From positions 23,170,546 through 23,196,002 of the forward strand of contig JARBES010000114.1 in the NCBI GenBank assembly GCA_030265145.1: 25,457 nucleotides of DNA, written 5' to 3'. The DNA comes from Strongylocentrotus pallidus (Eukaryota > Echinodermata > Echinoidea > Camarodonta > Strongylocentrotidae). Shown piece after piece: positions 11,044 through 21,630 of this stretch. Every line of letters begins with the position of its first letter. Position 1 is the first letter of the stretch. The notes under the pieces were generated by a model that did not search any database, was not told where the DNA came from, and was given only the letters and a program-made list of their open reading frames with translations. Made by a program: the position numbers and the translations under genes.

Positions 11044-12478
11044 AGAGGAGCACTATCTGCTCGAAGGATGGCGTTCAATGGTACAAAATTTACTTAATTA
11101 TGAAAAAATTATCCGGAGCATCTGTTTACCCCAGTTGATGTCCCTGAACCTACATGAGGGCCTTTAAAGATACACAAAATATATATGAACTCAGTAACTG
11201 TAGTTTGAAAGTTAGATGCTTTATTTAAAATACGAAAATATGAAAGTAATCAATGTAAGTTTCAGAACACAAAGTTCGCTAAAACCTAACGATAATAAAT
11301 CACGTTCCTTAATTCCATGTGGCCCTTAGATTTACAAAATAGAATATACTCCATTATACAAGAACATGAATGTTAATGACTTCGGTGGTCTTGATCGTTT
11401 TTGGTTGTGGAAAGTTGTGAGTGTTTAATAATACAATAGTCGTGGTACCAAGTCTACAACTAATACAGTTTCATTTGATGTTTTTACATCATCTCCACCA
11501 ACCTACAAAATGTCTTACCATCTTACTAAGATAACTCATATTTAAAGACGTAGGCGCATAGCATGTTTCCATGTCTCCAAGTATTGAGAATGTACATTGT
11601 GTTTATGCGACTGTGTCAGTAACTGCGGGATAGGGAAATGAGATAGGGACGGTGTCATATTATTTGCGTCATAATGCACGCTGCTACAATGCAAAGGGAT
11701 CATGTTTCTGTTAGATCATGATTTCTATGCTCATGACATGAGCTCGAATGCCAAACAGCATGTATTTGAGATCACATAAGCCTACCTCTCTTATACCAGG
11801 CCCAGGTTTTTACAATGTCAGTTCAGTTTCAGTTACAGTTTATTTTCATATTTCACATGTTGTATAATACATCATTTAATTTGGCATGTTACATTTTGTT
11901 GTTGTTTGTATTTATACAAACGAAGAGAATAATACATAAGAATAAGTTAAATATAGGGGGAGGAATATGACTGGGCCTAAAGAGAAAGCAATGCTTGTAG
12001 GTCATAGGCTCCGGAAGTTATAACATCGATATAGTCTTGTGTTTATTAAATAACGTAATAGGATTAAATTGGCACTTATAATGAAGAAAAGATAAACATT
12101 GTTCATATACTTTGCAGTACTTGTATTACATTTTCACTAACAATAACTTATAAAGAACACGGATCGCAAAGACATTCGAGAAATCACCTAAGGATAATTG
12201 CAACGTTTAGTTTCGTTGATAACCACAGTGGAACCTAGAGAAATGGGAGCTTTGAATTATTTCCCAAATATATTCTTCAAAAGATAACTTTAAAAAAAAT
12301 CTAAGATCATACTGTTTTACGATCTACGTTAGATATCAGTATACAAAAAACGCACAGAGAAAAGAACATCGACTCTCTTCTTCCCCAGTGTAATATAAAA
12401 TAACCCTAGTATTTTAAGCATCGTGATTGGTCAGAACGCGTCACATGAGTCTTATGTCGTATTTCTTACTGTGTTACA
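11044..12478. other. AT-rich stretch without identifiable features
   Basis: No open frame, repeat or RNA was recognised between the TTC tract and the SINE at 12479. Confidence 0.5.
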
Positions 12479-12841
12479 GTATAGAGGTGTCGTAGTCGAG
12501 TGGTTTCAGCACTTGGCCTGAAATGCCTAGGTTGTGGGTTCGATCCCCGGCACAGCACCAATGACCTTTTGCAAGGCATTAATCTACATTTGCCACTCAT
12601 ACCCATTAGAGAAAATGGGGACCTGGTAGGATGACGAAAGCGTTTGTGTTATTAATTGCCATGTGCCCTTACGGTGACCATACTGAATACTCCCAGGGAG
12701 TGGAGATGGTGCACATCAATTTTGCTTGAATCAATGCGATGACCGGATTAATGATATCTGTAGAGCGACTAGAGACGGTATTCCGCTATATAAATCCAGA
12801 TAATTATTATAATATGCTAGGGGTTATGGTTTGGTATAGAG
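12479..12841 (+). mobile_element. Full-length tRNA-headed SINE with candidate target duplication
   Basis: The head (12486-12560) begins GGTGTCG, which pairs with CAGCACC at its end in six of seven positions. It has an A-box-like TAGTCGAGTGG and a B box, GGTTCGATCC. The anticodon-arm region CTTGGCCTGAAATGCC resembles tRNA-Ser with one base missing. The body contains AAGGCATTAATC and a GGGGACCTGGTAGG block, and the tail is GAGACGGTATTCCGCTATAT with an ATT-rich end near 12813. GTATAGAG at 12479-12486 recurs at 12834-12841 as a plausible 8-bp target-site duplication. It is not a working tRNA gene: there is an acceptor mismatch, no long variable arm, and a SINE body is attached. Confidence 0.82.
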
Positions 12842-13149
12842 CTGGGTCCAGAAAGTGTAGGAATTTGATGCGAAGCAAATGTCGCAGGAGCATATATCGT
12901 ATGTAAAACCGCATATAATCTTTTATATCTTAAATAATAGCTTATGGGCGATCCGTTTTGAAAGGTATTGTGATCTTGAAAGAGTTACTTATTATATTAT
13001 AGCATTTAAGACTATACGTAAACTTCGACAATATTCATATACGTCATATCCATGTAAATGCTTATCTGAAGAGCCCTCTCCAATTAAAAAAAAATAGGGG
13101 GGGGGAGAAAAAAATATTTAAAATTATATATCATTTGTTGCTCTTTTAC

Positions 13150-13184
13150 ATAATAATTGGATTGATATAGCACCTATATTCAAG
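13150..13184 (-). mobile_element. Probable SINE 3' tail remnant
   Basis: On the minus strand, ATATAGGTGCTATATCAATC is followed by CAATTATTATG. This resembles the GCTATATAAATCC-TAATTATTAT end of the SINE at 12487-12833. It is short and diverged, so the call is tentative. Confidence 0.35.
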
Positions 13185-13189
13185 GGGAT

Positions 13190-14580
13190 ACAAGACGCAA
13201 CCCAATATATTATGACAATACAATTACTAGCCTTATCACTGCATTTAAGATGTAACACGACTCCTGCTTATAGCTAGCATGACAAGGCATTTAGACACGA
13301 ATGGCCTGAATCCTCTCTCTGCAATATGCTATCTGACTATGTAGTTATTTACCCAGCCTACATAGTCCCGTTATAGCTTGTTTGTGGTCATGCTTTCCTC
13401 TGTCGTAAACAAAGAGAGGCCAATTCGATTTGCCCTTTGCTACTGGTCCCTCTCTCTCTTTCTCTCTATCACTGCATAGGCCCACACTGTGGGTCTGATA
13501 ATTGCTTTGGAATGCCTGCTGGGTGCGTGTCATGGGCCACTTCAATTAAGTCCAAGCATTTCGTCAGCTTGTATTACATCTGTACGTAAGCTCTGAGACT
13601 ATAACATACTGGGAGCTCATAATTATTGATGACAGAGAAATCAGAAGAATGCAAGACTCAAGTCATGTGATTCTTGATTTTAGTTCCCTCGAAGTATGCC
13701 TTAATTATAATTATATGAACAAATATAGGGGTTTTATCACGAAATTACTCGACAAAATACTCGAATCAAAACAATATTGATGGATGTGCATATTATGAGC
13801 AGGAAAGACAAATTTACTCAAAATGTTCCCAGATAGTCAAGATTGTGCCCCCGCATATTATCTTAAAATTCTATTTCATATTGTTTTGCGACGAAATGTA
13901 TCGGTTTTACACTTCTTTTGTATACACATAACTCTCTTCAAAGATTGAAAATGAAAGCTACAGATTTGTAATATGGAGGCCTTTTTTAATTGACAAAGCT
14001 GACAATGGTCTAGGGGGTCTATTCTGTCCTACGGTTGAAATGGAAAATAAAGGTTCTATGATCTGATACACTTTGCAAATCCTGCATATTTTAAAATGCC
14101 TTAACTAGTTCCTAAGGATGAAAAGTTCTTCTTCCGCAATTAATTTTAATAAGTCTTTGATGAATTGTGATAACTTGACAATTTATCTTTTATTTTTTCT
14201 ATAATAATTGTTGTGTATATTATTTTGCTTATTTATGACTAATTGTCAGAAAGTACTTCTTAGTATTTTATATTTGTTATGTTACCTAAAAGAGTTTGTA
14301 TTTATATGGAATGCAGAAGAAAATAAATCAACTCAAAAGAATACACATATAAATACCCATAACTTTTCACTCTAACCTACACGCTAAGTTAATGATAAAT
14401 CCTTATTTTTCATTACCGAATTTTATATTCATTAGATTTGGCTTGGTGCTATTTTTCTGTATATCACGGTGAACCTTTCTCATGCACTTTTTCTTATGAC
14501 GGAGATCGTGGTATTACTTTACTGACAGGTGATACTAATGTCCAGATAACAGAGCACCACGCCAACCTATACATTATGGT
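13190..14580. other. AT-rich stretch without identifiable features
   Basis: Only a short CT run (13448-13468) stands out. Frames are short and motif-free. Confidence 0.5.
13448..13468. repeat. (CT)n microsatellite
   Basis: CCTCTCTCTCTTTCTCTCT, interrupted once by TTT. Confidence 0.8.
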
Positions 14581-14734
14581 CTGGGCCCTGTCTAATAAAC
14601 AGTTGCGATTAATCGTAAATCATTTGCGATTGATACCAATCGCAAATATCAATCGCAAATATGTACGTGAGGATTGGAGACTGCGAAGTTGCGATTAACT
14701 CGGATCAATCGCAACTCTTTAAGACGGGGCCCAG
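14581..14734 (+). mobile_element. Short foldback MITE with TTGCGATT repeats
   Basis: The ends are CTGGGCCC and GGGCCCAG in inverse orientation, each followed inward by a diverged TCTTAAAGAG-like segment and TTGCGATT. TTGCGATT or its complement occurs six times (14603, 14624, 14638, 14651, 14689, 14707), so most of the 154 bp can fold on itself. No clear target duplication was found. It lies 81 bp left of the scaffold gap. Confidence 0.65.
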
Positions 14735-14815
14735 GCCACACATAGTATAGTATTAATGACTGCTTTGAGAGAAATAGTTGTTTTTATACGCTCAAGGGAA
14801 GGTTAGAATTGTGCT

Positions 14816-14915
14816 NNNNNNNNNNNNNNNNNNNNNNNNNNNNNNNNNNNNNNNNNNNNNNNNNNNNNNNNNNNNNNNNNNNNNNNNNNNNNNNNNNNNN
14901 NNNNNNNNNNNNNNN
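14816..14915. other. Assembly gap, 100 N
   Basis: Exactly 100 N, the usual placeholder length for a scaffold gap of unknown size. AGAAATAGTTG occurs on both sides of it (14770-14780 and 14921-14931). Any reading frame drawn across the gap is meaningless. Confidence 0.99.
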
Positions 14916-15542
14916 TTTACAGAAATAGTTGAAGTTTATGAATGCAATTTCGACCAATCAGATGGCTGGATTTCTTAAGTGAGGTATATAATTGTTTTTA
15001 TCAAATGCTAAATAATATTTTGCGTAATATTGTACAACCATTAAACCGTTTATTATGTACAACCCACTAAATAACTCGATTGCATGTGAGAAACAGAGAA
15101 TATCTACAGACCTTTATGGTTGAATGTGAAAGGAGATTAACTCGCAAAAGAGATTTATCATCGTCATTTATGACATCACAAACTGAAGGATGAAAGAAAT
15201 GTATGGACCGTGAAATTGTCGAGGCATGGTATGAATTATTTGATAACAATAAAATGTTCGCACTTTTCATGCACATATAGTACTTATATCATTGAATCAT
15301 ATAGCCTCGGATGGAATTTATGAACTTGCAATAATCATAACTATCAATAACGGTCATGGCTGTAAGAAAGCCCCTCCCCCGAGACGATTTTAGGAGTGCC
15401 TCTTGTAGAGCTGTTATGATGCAGAGTGATCCGTCTTTTTATCCTAACATGATTCATCACTTATAAGCATCTGTTTGAAAGGTACTATAAACGCAATAAA
15501 GAGGGGCAGAGAAGTACAGAACTGTAGGAGTTTCAAAAGAGA

Positions 15543-15575
15543 GTCTCTCTCTCTCTCTCTCTTTCTCTCTTTCTC
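15543..15575. repeat. (CT)n microsatellite next to MITE copy 2
   Basis: A CT run with TTT interruptions ends eight bases before the TTAA of the MITE at 15587-16053. Confidence 0.9.
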
Positions 15576-15586
15576 ATTAACATTAA

Positions 15587-16053
15587 AGATACTATGTCCC
15601 TTTTGCAGCCAACATCAAATTATGTAGAACTTTGCAGGAATTATGAATGTGTCATGCATGTCCTATTTGTGAAATTTAAACATTAGTAGTGTCATAGTAT
15701 TCAAAAAAAAAATCTTTAGTAATAACATACATAAAATGAGTTGTAACAGGTATACATGAGCACATGATTACATCAATAAGCCACTACTTGTAATGACCAA
15801 AATTAAACTGATTGAATCTTTGTGCAGCACAGAACGAACAACCATTCGGTAAAAGGGTCTGAAAATCAGACTATTACTTATAAAATTGCAATCGCTTAAG
15901 TCGATTCGACAACTAATGGTCGTTCTTTCCCACTAAAAGCCATTTTCAAGCCCTTTCATTTTGAGGGAAGTTCTATAAATTAGTATTGTCTTTCAAATGC
16001 CGTTGGAATTTAACCTTTTCATTTGTTTGGCCTGCAAATGGGACATAGTACCT
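15587..16053 (-). mobile_element. MITE copy 2, inverted relative to copy 1
   Basis: This is the reverse complement of the element at 2276-2790. It starts AGATACTATGTCCCTTTTGC, ends GGGACATAGTACCT, and is flanked by TTAA at 15583-15586 and 16054-16057. At 467 bp it is about 50 bp shorter than copy 1. The difference is in the middle: copy 1 holds a block near 2605-2680 that is replaced here by a poly-T/poly-A run near 15703-15715. The left flank directly abuts a (CT)n microsatellite. Confidence 0.88.
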
Positions 16054-16320
16054 TTAAAGTGTTGCATCTATCATCCTCAAAAATAACTCGTCGACCTTCG
16101 AAGCTGTTGAGTTACCAATTTGAGAGCAAGTTGCAATCATCTAATTATATCAAATTCTACATGAACATGGACAAGCTATTTGAACTTGAGCAAGGTTGGA
16201 AACTTTTCACCAGTCATTGTATTCTCCCGCGTACCCCTCTCGCAAACACCCTACCATGCCCATGTGGTGATGAAATTGGAGATGTGGCACATTCCTCGGA
16301 GTTCACCAAGGGAAGGAGAT

Positions 16321-16356
16321 GGAGAGAGAGAGAGAGAGAGTGAGAGAGTGAGAGTG
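16321..16356. repeat. (GA)n microsatellite
   Basis: GA run with TGAGAGAGTGAGAGTG degeneration at its right side. Confidence 0.9.
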
Positions 16357-16683
16357 AACACTCGCCTGCACTGTACAGTATACCTATGACATACCAGAGC
16401 GGTTACACTCTATGGTATCTCCGAGGGGACAGAGCAACACGGAGATTTCATGTCATCGCGTTTCTCTGATCTAGTATTGGCCATTAGTCATGTTACTCAG
16501 GGGTTCAAGGGGTTTTCACATTGCACTAATCGCTTTCACTGTACGTGAATGGGATAATAATAGAAAGAGGTGAGAATCAGAGAATGAAAACAAGTAGATG
16601 GGCCTACCAACATCAGGACAATGAAACAAAATTAGGAGCGAAACTTAATTGACAAAATAAAGTGTGGAAGCAGATTTGACACA

Positions 16684-16745
16684 GAGCCAGAACAGAAGGA
16701 CATTAACTCTGTGTTAAAGTATATGAGTTAACGCCCTTCTGGCTC
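16684..16745. repeat. 62-bp inverted repeat (hairpin)
   Basis: The left arm reads GAGCCAGAA-CAG-AAGGACATTAACTC. The right arm, inverted, reads GAGCCAGAAGGGCGTTAACTC. The loop is about 15 bases. It may be a tiny foldback element, but no target duplication is apparent. Confidence 0.7.
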
Positions 16746-17030
16746 CAAACTATACCGTAGAGACAAAGATTTTAGGAAGAGGCAGATATATATTATGGAG
16801 ACATGGGCAATCGGAGACATAGATAAACAGAAGGACAGACAGAAAGGCAGACATACAGACAGACAAGTAGATATGAGGAGACAGAGAGTGAAAGTGGAGA
16901 GATTAAGAGGTGTACTATATTATGATGAAAGAAAGAGAGATACGTACGGGTTTAATTTTGACAGGGGTGGGGCTGAAAAAGTACGACCTTGCCATTTAAA
17001 CACGAATATTGCCAAATTCAATATGCAACG

Positions 17031-17067
17031 CCCCCCCCCCCCACACACACACACACACACACACACA
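17031..17067. repeat. Poly-C plus (CA)n compound microsatellite
   Basis: About twelve C run directly into a CA repeat of roughly twelve units. Confidence 0.95.
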
Positions 17068-17238
17068 ATTTACACCTATAACTTACAAACAAATTTATTA
17101 TCACTCTGTGCATAAACAGATGTATGATATTGAAATAGAAATTAAGCTTTAATATTACGGTCTTCACTAATAATTATTATAGATATGACCGATCGAGCTC
17201 TAATCGTACCCATATCAGAGATACCAAAGGATTTTAAA

Positions 17239-17257
17239 GGCATTGTTTAACAATGCC
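17239..17257. repeat. Perfect 19-bp palindrome
   Basis: GGCATTGTT-T-AACAATGCC: nine-base arms around a single T. Confidence 0.9.
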
Positions 17258-18337
17258 AAATCTGAGATGCATGCATGGCCCTACGTGTTATCAGCATCTG
17301 TCATATGGTGTAATATTGAGGCCAAAAAAAAATTGCGCTTCAAAATGATCATGAGTGCCTCAAAAAAGTGAAAATCTTCAGGTGACCGGTTTTACCATAC
17401 TCATTTTTCTCAAAAGACTGTAGTGTTATAAAAACCTTAGGGAAAACGGTTTTGAAAATTTCGAATTCAAATCATAAATATCTTGATAATCAGACGGGCG
17501 ATTGGCTTGTAAACGTCATGGGATTCCTGACTGACCTATAGCTTTACAATTATAATTGCAGCATGAGCTAAATCCAGGGTTTTGTTTAGAATTTGAGGCA
17601 AAAATACCCAATCTCTTTAAGAGGAGAGTGATCGCCCTGGAATGGTATAGGACTATGAACAAGACATCAATTAAAAAATAAATAAAAATCAGCTAGAGAG
17701 AAAAAGGTGCTACAATCATAACAAGATGACGAAATCCCATTTGTTGACTGAAAATCGTGTTCTAGGTATTTCTTATCATTTTATCTGTTGGCTACAAAAT
17801 GGGGGTTTATGCTGGATTCGTCTGGATGCGCCAGTGAAGAAAACGCCACCGATATGATGGACAGCGGACATATACGACGCGTTTTGTAACTCGCCCCAAC
17901 ATACCAAGTCCGTATACACACTGTACATCTACACAGACAACGGAACGATAATCGGTGTAATACAAATAATCCGATGTTTGAGTTGGTATCATCCGTAAAT
18001 AGGCATGAGAAATAAACAACACGTTTTGTATTATCACAGGTAAACACCTCTCAAGTGTTAAGACAGACTGTGTATACAGTCACCCATTGGGCTAGTGACT
18101 TGGGCATGTTGAAAGATGATCGTCGTGTAAACAGTCTTTTGAGAGAAACCCACACATTACTAATGACACTGTAACTTGAATTATGAGTCAAATGAGTTTA
18201 TGTCGGCAATGGTTTTGTGGAAAAAAATGTTACAAATGTTTCCCCTTTAATAAGGTGAACGTTATTGTGATCAAGTTTATACCTTTTCTCTGTAAAAGGA
18301 TTCGTATGATATGTATGTTGATAAAGTTTCAATAATC

Positions 18338-18490
18338 CATCAATCAAAATTTGCAACGCTCTGCCCAAGCAGGTGTAAATGGTTATCTAAAATTTGCTGG
18401 GGTAAAAATTGCAGTACCCTCATGATGAACAGCATGATGCTGATGAGGCATCCCTGGGGGGGGGGGGGGAATATTATCATCATATTTTTG
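18338..18490 (+). mobile_element. SINE body fragment without a tRNA head, second copy
   Basis: It shares CATCAATCAAAATTTGCAAC, an AGGTGTAAATGG segment, the block GATGCTGATGAGGCATCCC and an ATTATCATCAT tail with the copy at 2834-2985. It starts at about the same body position as that copy. A run of 14 G (18456-18469) has expanded just after CATCCCT. No tRNA-like head is found upstream. Confidence 0.6.
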
Positions 18491-21460
18491 CCCAATTAGA
18501 AATGAAATGGCTCATGAAAATGTAGTAATGTCTTTAACTCAAGACTGTCCACCTTGTATACCTGAAGGATATCTGTGGGAAAAAAAATTAAAAACTTCCT
18601 CAACCTTTGATGGTTTTAAATGGAATATGACGTCATTGTAGTGTTAAACAAGCAACAGACTCTTGTGAAAACCGAACCGTTAAATTCTACAACTATCGTG
18701 ACATTATGTAAGCACTATAGTCAATGGCATAGTATGGGTCCAGATATTGATCAGGGGGAGGGGTAGCACCGGTAGAAAGCATGCGAGTTAACAATACAAT
18801 CGATTGGGGAGGGGTGTATAGGAGGTCGAAGTATCATCTTTTCAAGTTCCCCCTTCCCCTCCACCTCTCCACCTTTCCTCTTCTATATTCCCCTTTCTTT
18901 TTTTCAAAACGATCGCAAAGAAATCAACTAAAAAGAGGAAAAGTCCCCTAGTCCCCTTTCCGATAGAAAAGATCCGGACTATGTATTACGTCATTGTAAT
19001 GTTGTCATATGACAATAGGTAACGGACAAGGCTATTGAAATTGTCTCGGGATGGTATTTTGAAAGTATCTGCGATCGTATTTTTCTTTTTTTCTTTTTTT
19101 CTCCTTCAGTTGGGGCACATGCCCCTTCGCCGCCCCTGAATCTACACCAATGGTCTTGATACAGTTAGGTGTGAAACACTCCTTATCTTTGTATTTACCA
19201 GTGGCATAGAGCAAATGGAACACCCAGAAATACAGTCGCATGTTTCGTATTACGCGATGATCATGATGATAAAATGGCTGAGCCTCCTTCTAATCAAGAT
19301 ATATCTCAACCTTAAAGGTGAACCACAGTGCTGTTAAAGGTCATAGGTAAAAATAGACAGAGGGAATATCATGCAAGCAAGCTCTGAAACACTTCCATTC
19401 GGGAATTATAAGATGTGTCAAGTACCTTATAATATAAACAAGAACGGTTAAGCAGAGATATGATAAAGGTATGTGATAGAATGACAAATCGAAGATAGTC
19501 AAAGACCATTTACATTAAATTTACGAGGTTTAAAGGTAATGCAGAAGCTTGTTAACTCAAACTTAAAACTTCAGGGTGACGATCACGATATAACATAAGG
19601 TCTTTGTAAATTTCTTTTTTAAGGAAATGATGATCATAATATGTGCTGGTATTTGATGGTTTCATAAAAAAGTTTCACATACAATTTTGTGTTCATAATC
19701 ATGCACAAAGCTTAATCAAAATTGTTTTATGTATACTTTCAAACAATTAGAATTGTTCGTTTATGTTAATATCCTTTAAATTTGTAATATTTTCATTCAA
19801 AGCAATGTACCAAAATTTTACTAAAGAGCAATTCGATTATTCTTTTTCGTCTTTTTTCTGTGAGGAAATGTCACTGGTGATATTCTCATCTAACCACGCC
19901 TTCCACCGCTGTTACTTGTTTGAATGCGATAGAAATGTAAACAGGCCTGTCAATAATTCAATCAGTATCTTATCCGTTTTAGTAAAGCGCCCCAATAGGT
20001 TTATATTTCAATGGATTGACAAAAACAACACCACAACATTTAGGCCTGTTCTAAGCAAAGCGTTTTGTCTTCGATGGTTAAGTGCACTGAAGCTAGCAGA
20101 CTGTTTTTAATGGTATGCAGTCTAAACCAGCGTGATGCCAAACGCATGCAGTCAAGGCTGAACAAGTTTACATTCAGCGATTGAATTCCTGTTTCCAGCA
20201 GAAGATGTGTTGTCATCTAGCTAATCAGTGAAGTAATGGGATACACAATGAGGAGATCTCGACCCCACCCCTACCCCCCGTGGGGTCTATATGAATACAT
20301 TCCCAAGCGACATATTAATGATAAGTCTACGAAGATAAGCCTGATAAAAAAGATTAATTTATAAAGAAACCTTTCCATCTGAAATCGTCTTTTCTCTAGG
20401 GTTCTTTGTATTTTCTGAAAACGGAACATTTACAAATACATTTGTAAACCAGTTATTATAATCAATCGAAGAAACGCAAAACTAATACATTGTTTGTTTA
20501 CAATGCTGAATTATTTATTTATTAGAAACATGAGCCAGTTCAATATCGTAAATAGAGAATAATTTATACTAACTCAGCAGGTAAAAGTAAGATATATATA
20601 GTTCGAAAGATAATTTATAAAAACATTCAAAAGTAATAATCTTGCAAATTAATATAACAATCCAGAAAAAAGAGGATAATGACATCTATCATTTTATAAT
20701 GAAGAAGTAGAAACGAAGGAGAAAGAAAATATAGAAGAAGATAGTGAGAAGGAAGATAAAACGAATAAAGTGTTTAACTTAAATGTCAACGACCAAAGTT
20801 ATTGATTGCAGACGTGCACTAATCCGAAAGAAGGTCCATCTGGTAATTCAGTTGGTAGATGATGTTTTCCGAGTCAGACGATTGGTGTATTGTTGTTCAG
20901 CTATCGGTACGATGTTCGATCACGGTAACAACATCTACAGATTTGCCATTTCGCTTCGCGACTCAGAATGCACACCACATAATGCCATTCAAAACATTCA
21001 TATACGTTAATGTACAAGCCTCTGTGTAAAACTGTGCAAAACTGTTTAAAAATGAACTTGATGTTATGTCAAAATATATTAACGTACACTGTAATTGACT
21101 TGATCAAATGCTGAAATGTAAATACTGTAATCCTCTTTTGGCGGAATATGAAATGCAATAATAAAAATGCTGTTCGTTGTAGCATCCTTTAAACTAAGTA
21201 TCGTCAGGTAGTTTTTGATACATTATTATATTTAAAAATATAATTAAATTGAAAAGAGTGTTCACCCTTAAAAAGGTTTTTAAAAGTAGAAAAACAAAAG
21301 ATATCTTTAGGCTCATAACGACAAACATCTCGGGATGGAGCTACAAAACTGACTAAGGAAAATTATGAAGCTTCTTATGACTCTGTTCCTTGGAGAGATG
21401 CAATCCTGATTTACATTGGATGATGGAAAGGTGTTTTCGATTATGATAATGGTACTGGTA
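18491..21460. other. AT-rich stretch, mostly unassigned
   Basis: It holds a short repeated GTCATTGTArTGTT motif (18631 and 18990), a perfect palindrome TTGTCATATGACAA at 19002-19015 and pyrimidine-rich patches at 18840-18905. The longest plus-strand frames (19763-20110 and 20783-21010) have no recognisable domain, and no paired splice sites were identified around them. They are not called as genes. Confidence 0.45.
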
Positions 21461-21469
21461 TTTGCCTAC

Positions 21470-21577
21470 CTTGGATACGGACACCGGTAGACCTTGTTCT
21501 ATTCCACCGAGCAGTCTAAAACCCCAGGGTGGACCTCCAGTCATCCGGACTCTCACCATCTCCTCCATATTCACCAT
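21470..21577 (-). CDS. First coding exon of a PDZ-domain protein (synaptopodin-2/PDLIM-like), partial
   Basis: Seen: a 36-codon open stretch on the minus strand starts at the ATG 21577-21575 (G at -3, G at +4). Residues 12-25 read MTGGPPWGFRLLGG, followed by IEQGLPVSVSK, then a GT donor (AAG|GTAGGC) at 21469-21468 in phase 0. Known: PDZ domains of the synaptopodin-2 and PDLIM/Enigma/ZASP group open with a beta strand, then a PWGF carboxylate-binding loop, then FRLxGG. Such proteins bind alpha-actinin or actin-linked partners through PDZ, at Z-discs or stress fibres. The spacing MTGG-PWGFRL-GG-EQ-P closely resembles synaptopodin-2. Two further in-frame ATGs at codons 4 and 7 are alternative starts. 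Codons beyond the donor stop looking PDZ-like, which supports splicing there. The rest of the PDZ fold (GD, ING and helix B) and any LIM domain are not recognisable in this window. Inference: this is exon 1 of a long gene running leftward. It could instead be an old retained fragment, but the intact frame and donor argue against that. Confidence 0.75.
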
Positions 21578-21630
21578 GTCTAGTGCGTTACTCCTATGTA
21601 AGCCTCCGTCACAAGGTAGACAAATCCAAG

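Larger units (their letters stand above)
1..21469 (-). other. Candidate first intron of the PDZ gene
   Basis: The exon ending at 21470 has a donor reading GTAGGC on the minus strand. Below it, none of the minus-strand open frames that I read resembles the second half of a PDZ domain or a LIM domain. The whole leftward stretch is repeats, MITEs, SINEs and low-complexity DNA. It could therefore be one intron longer than 21 kb. A short exon could still be hidden inside it, and no acceptor was identified. Confidence 0.4.

Noticed and set aside
12486-12560. Functional tRNA-Ser gene
   Set aside because: Acceptor mismatch, no long variable arm, a shortened anticodon region, and a SINE body attached directly to its 3' side.
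19763-20110. 115-codon plus-strand frame
   Set aside because: The composition reflects AT-rich DNA, with no domain and no splice-site pair identified around it.
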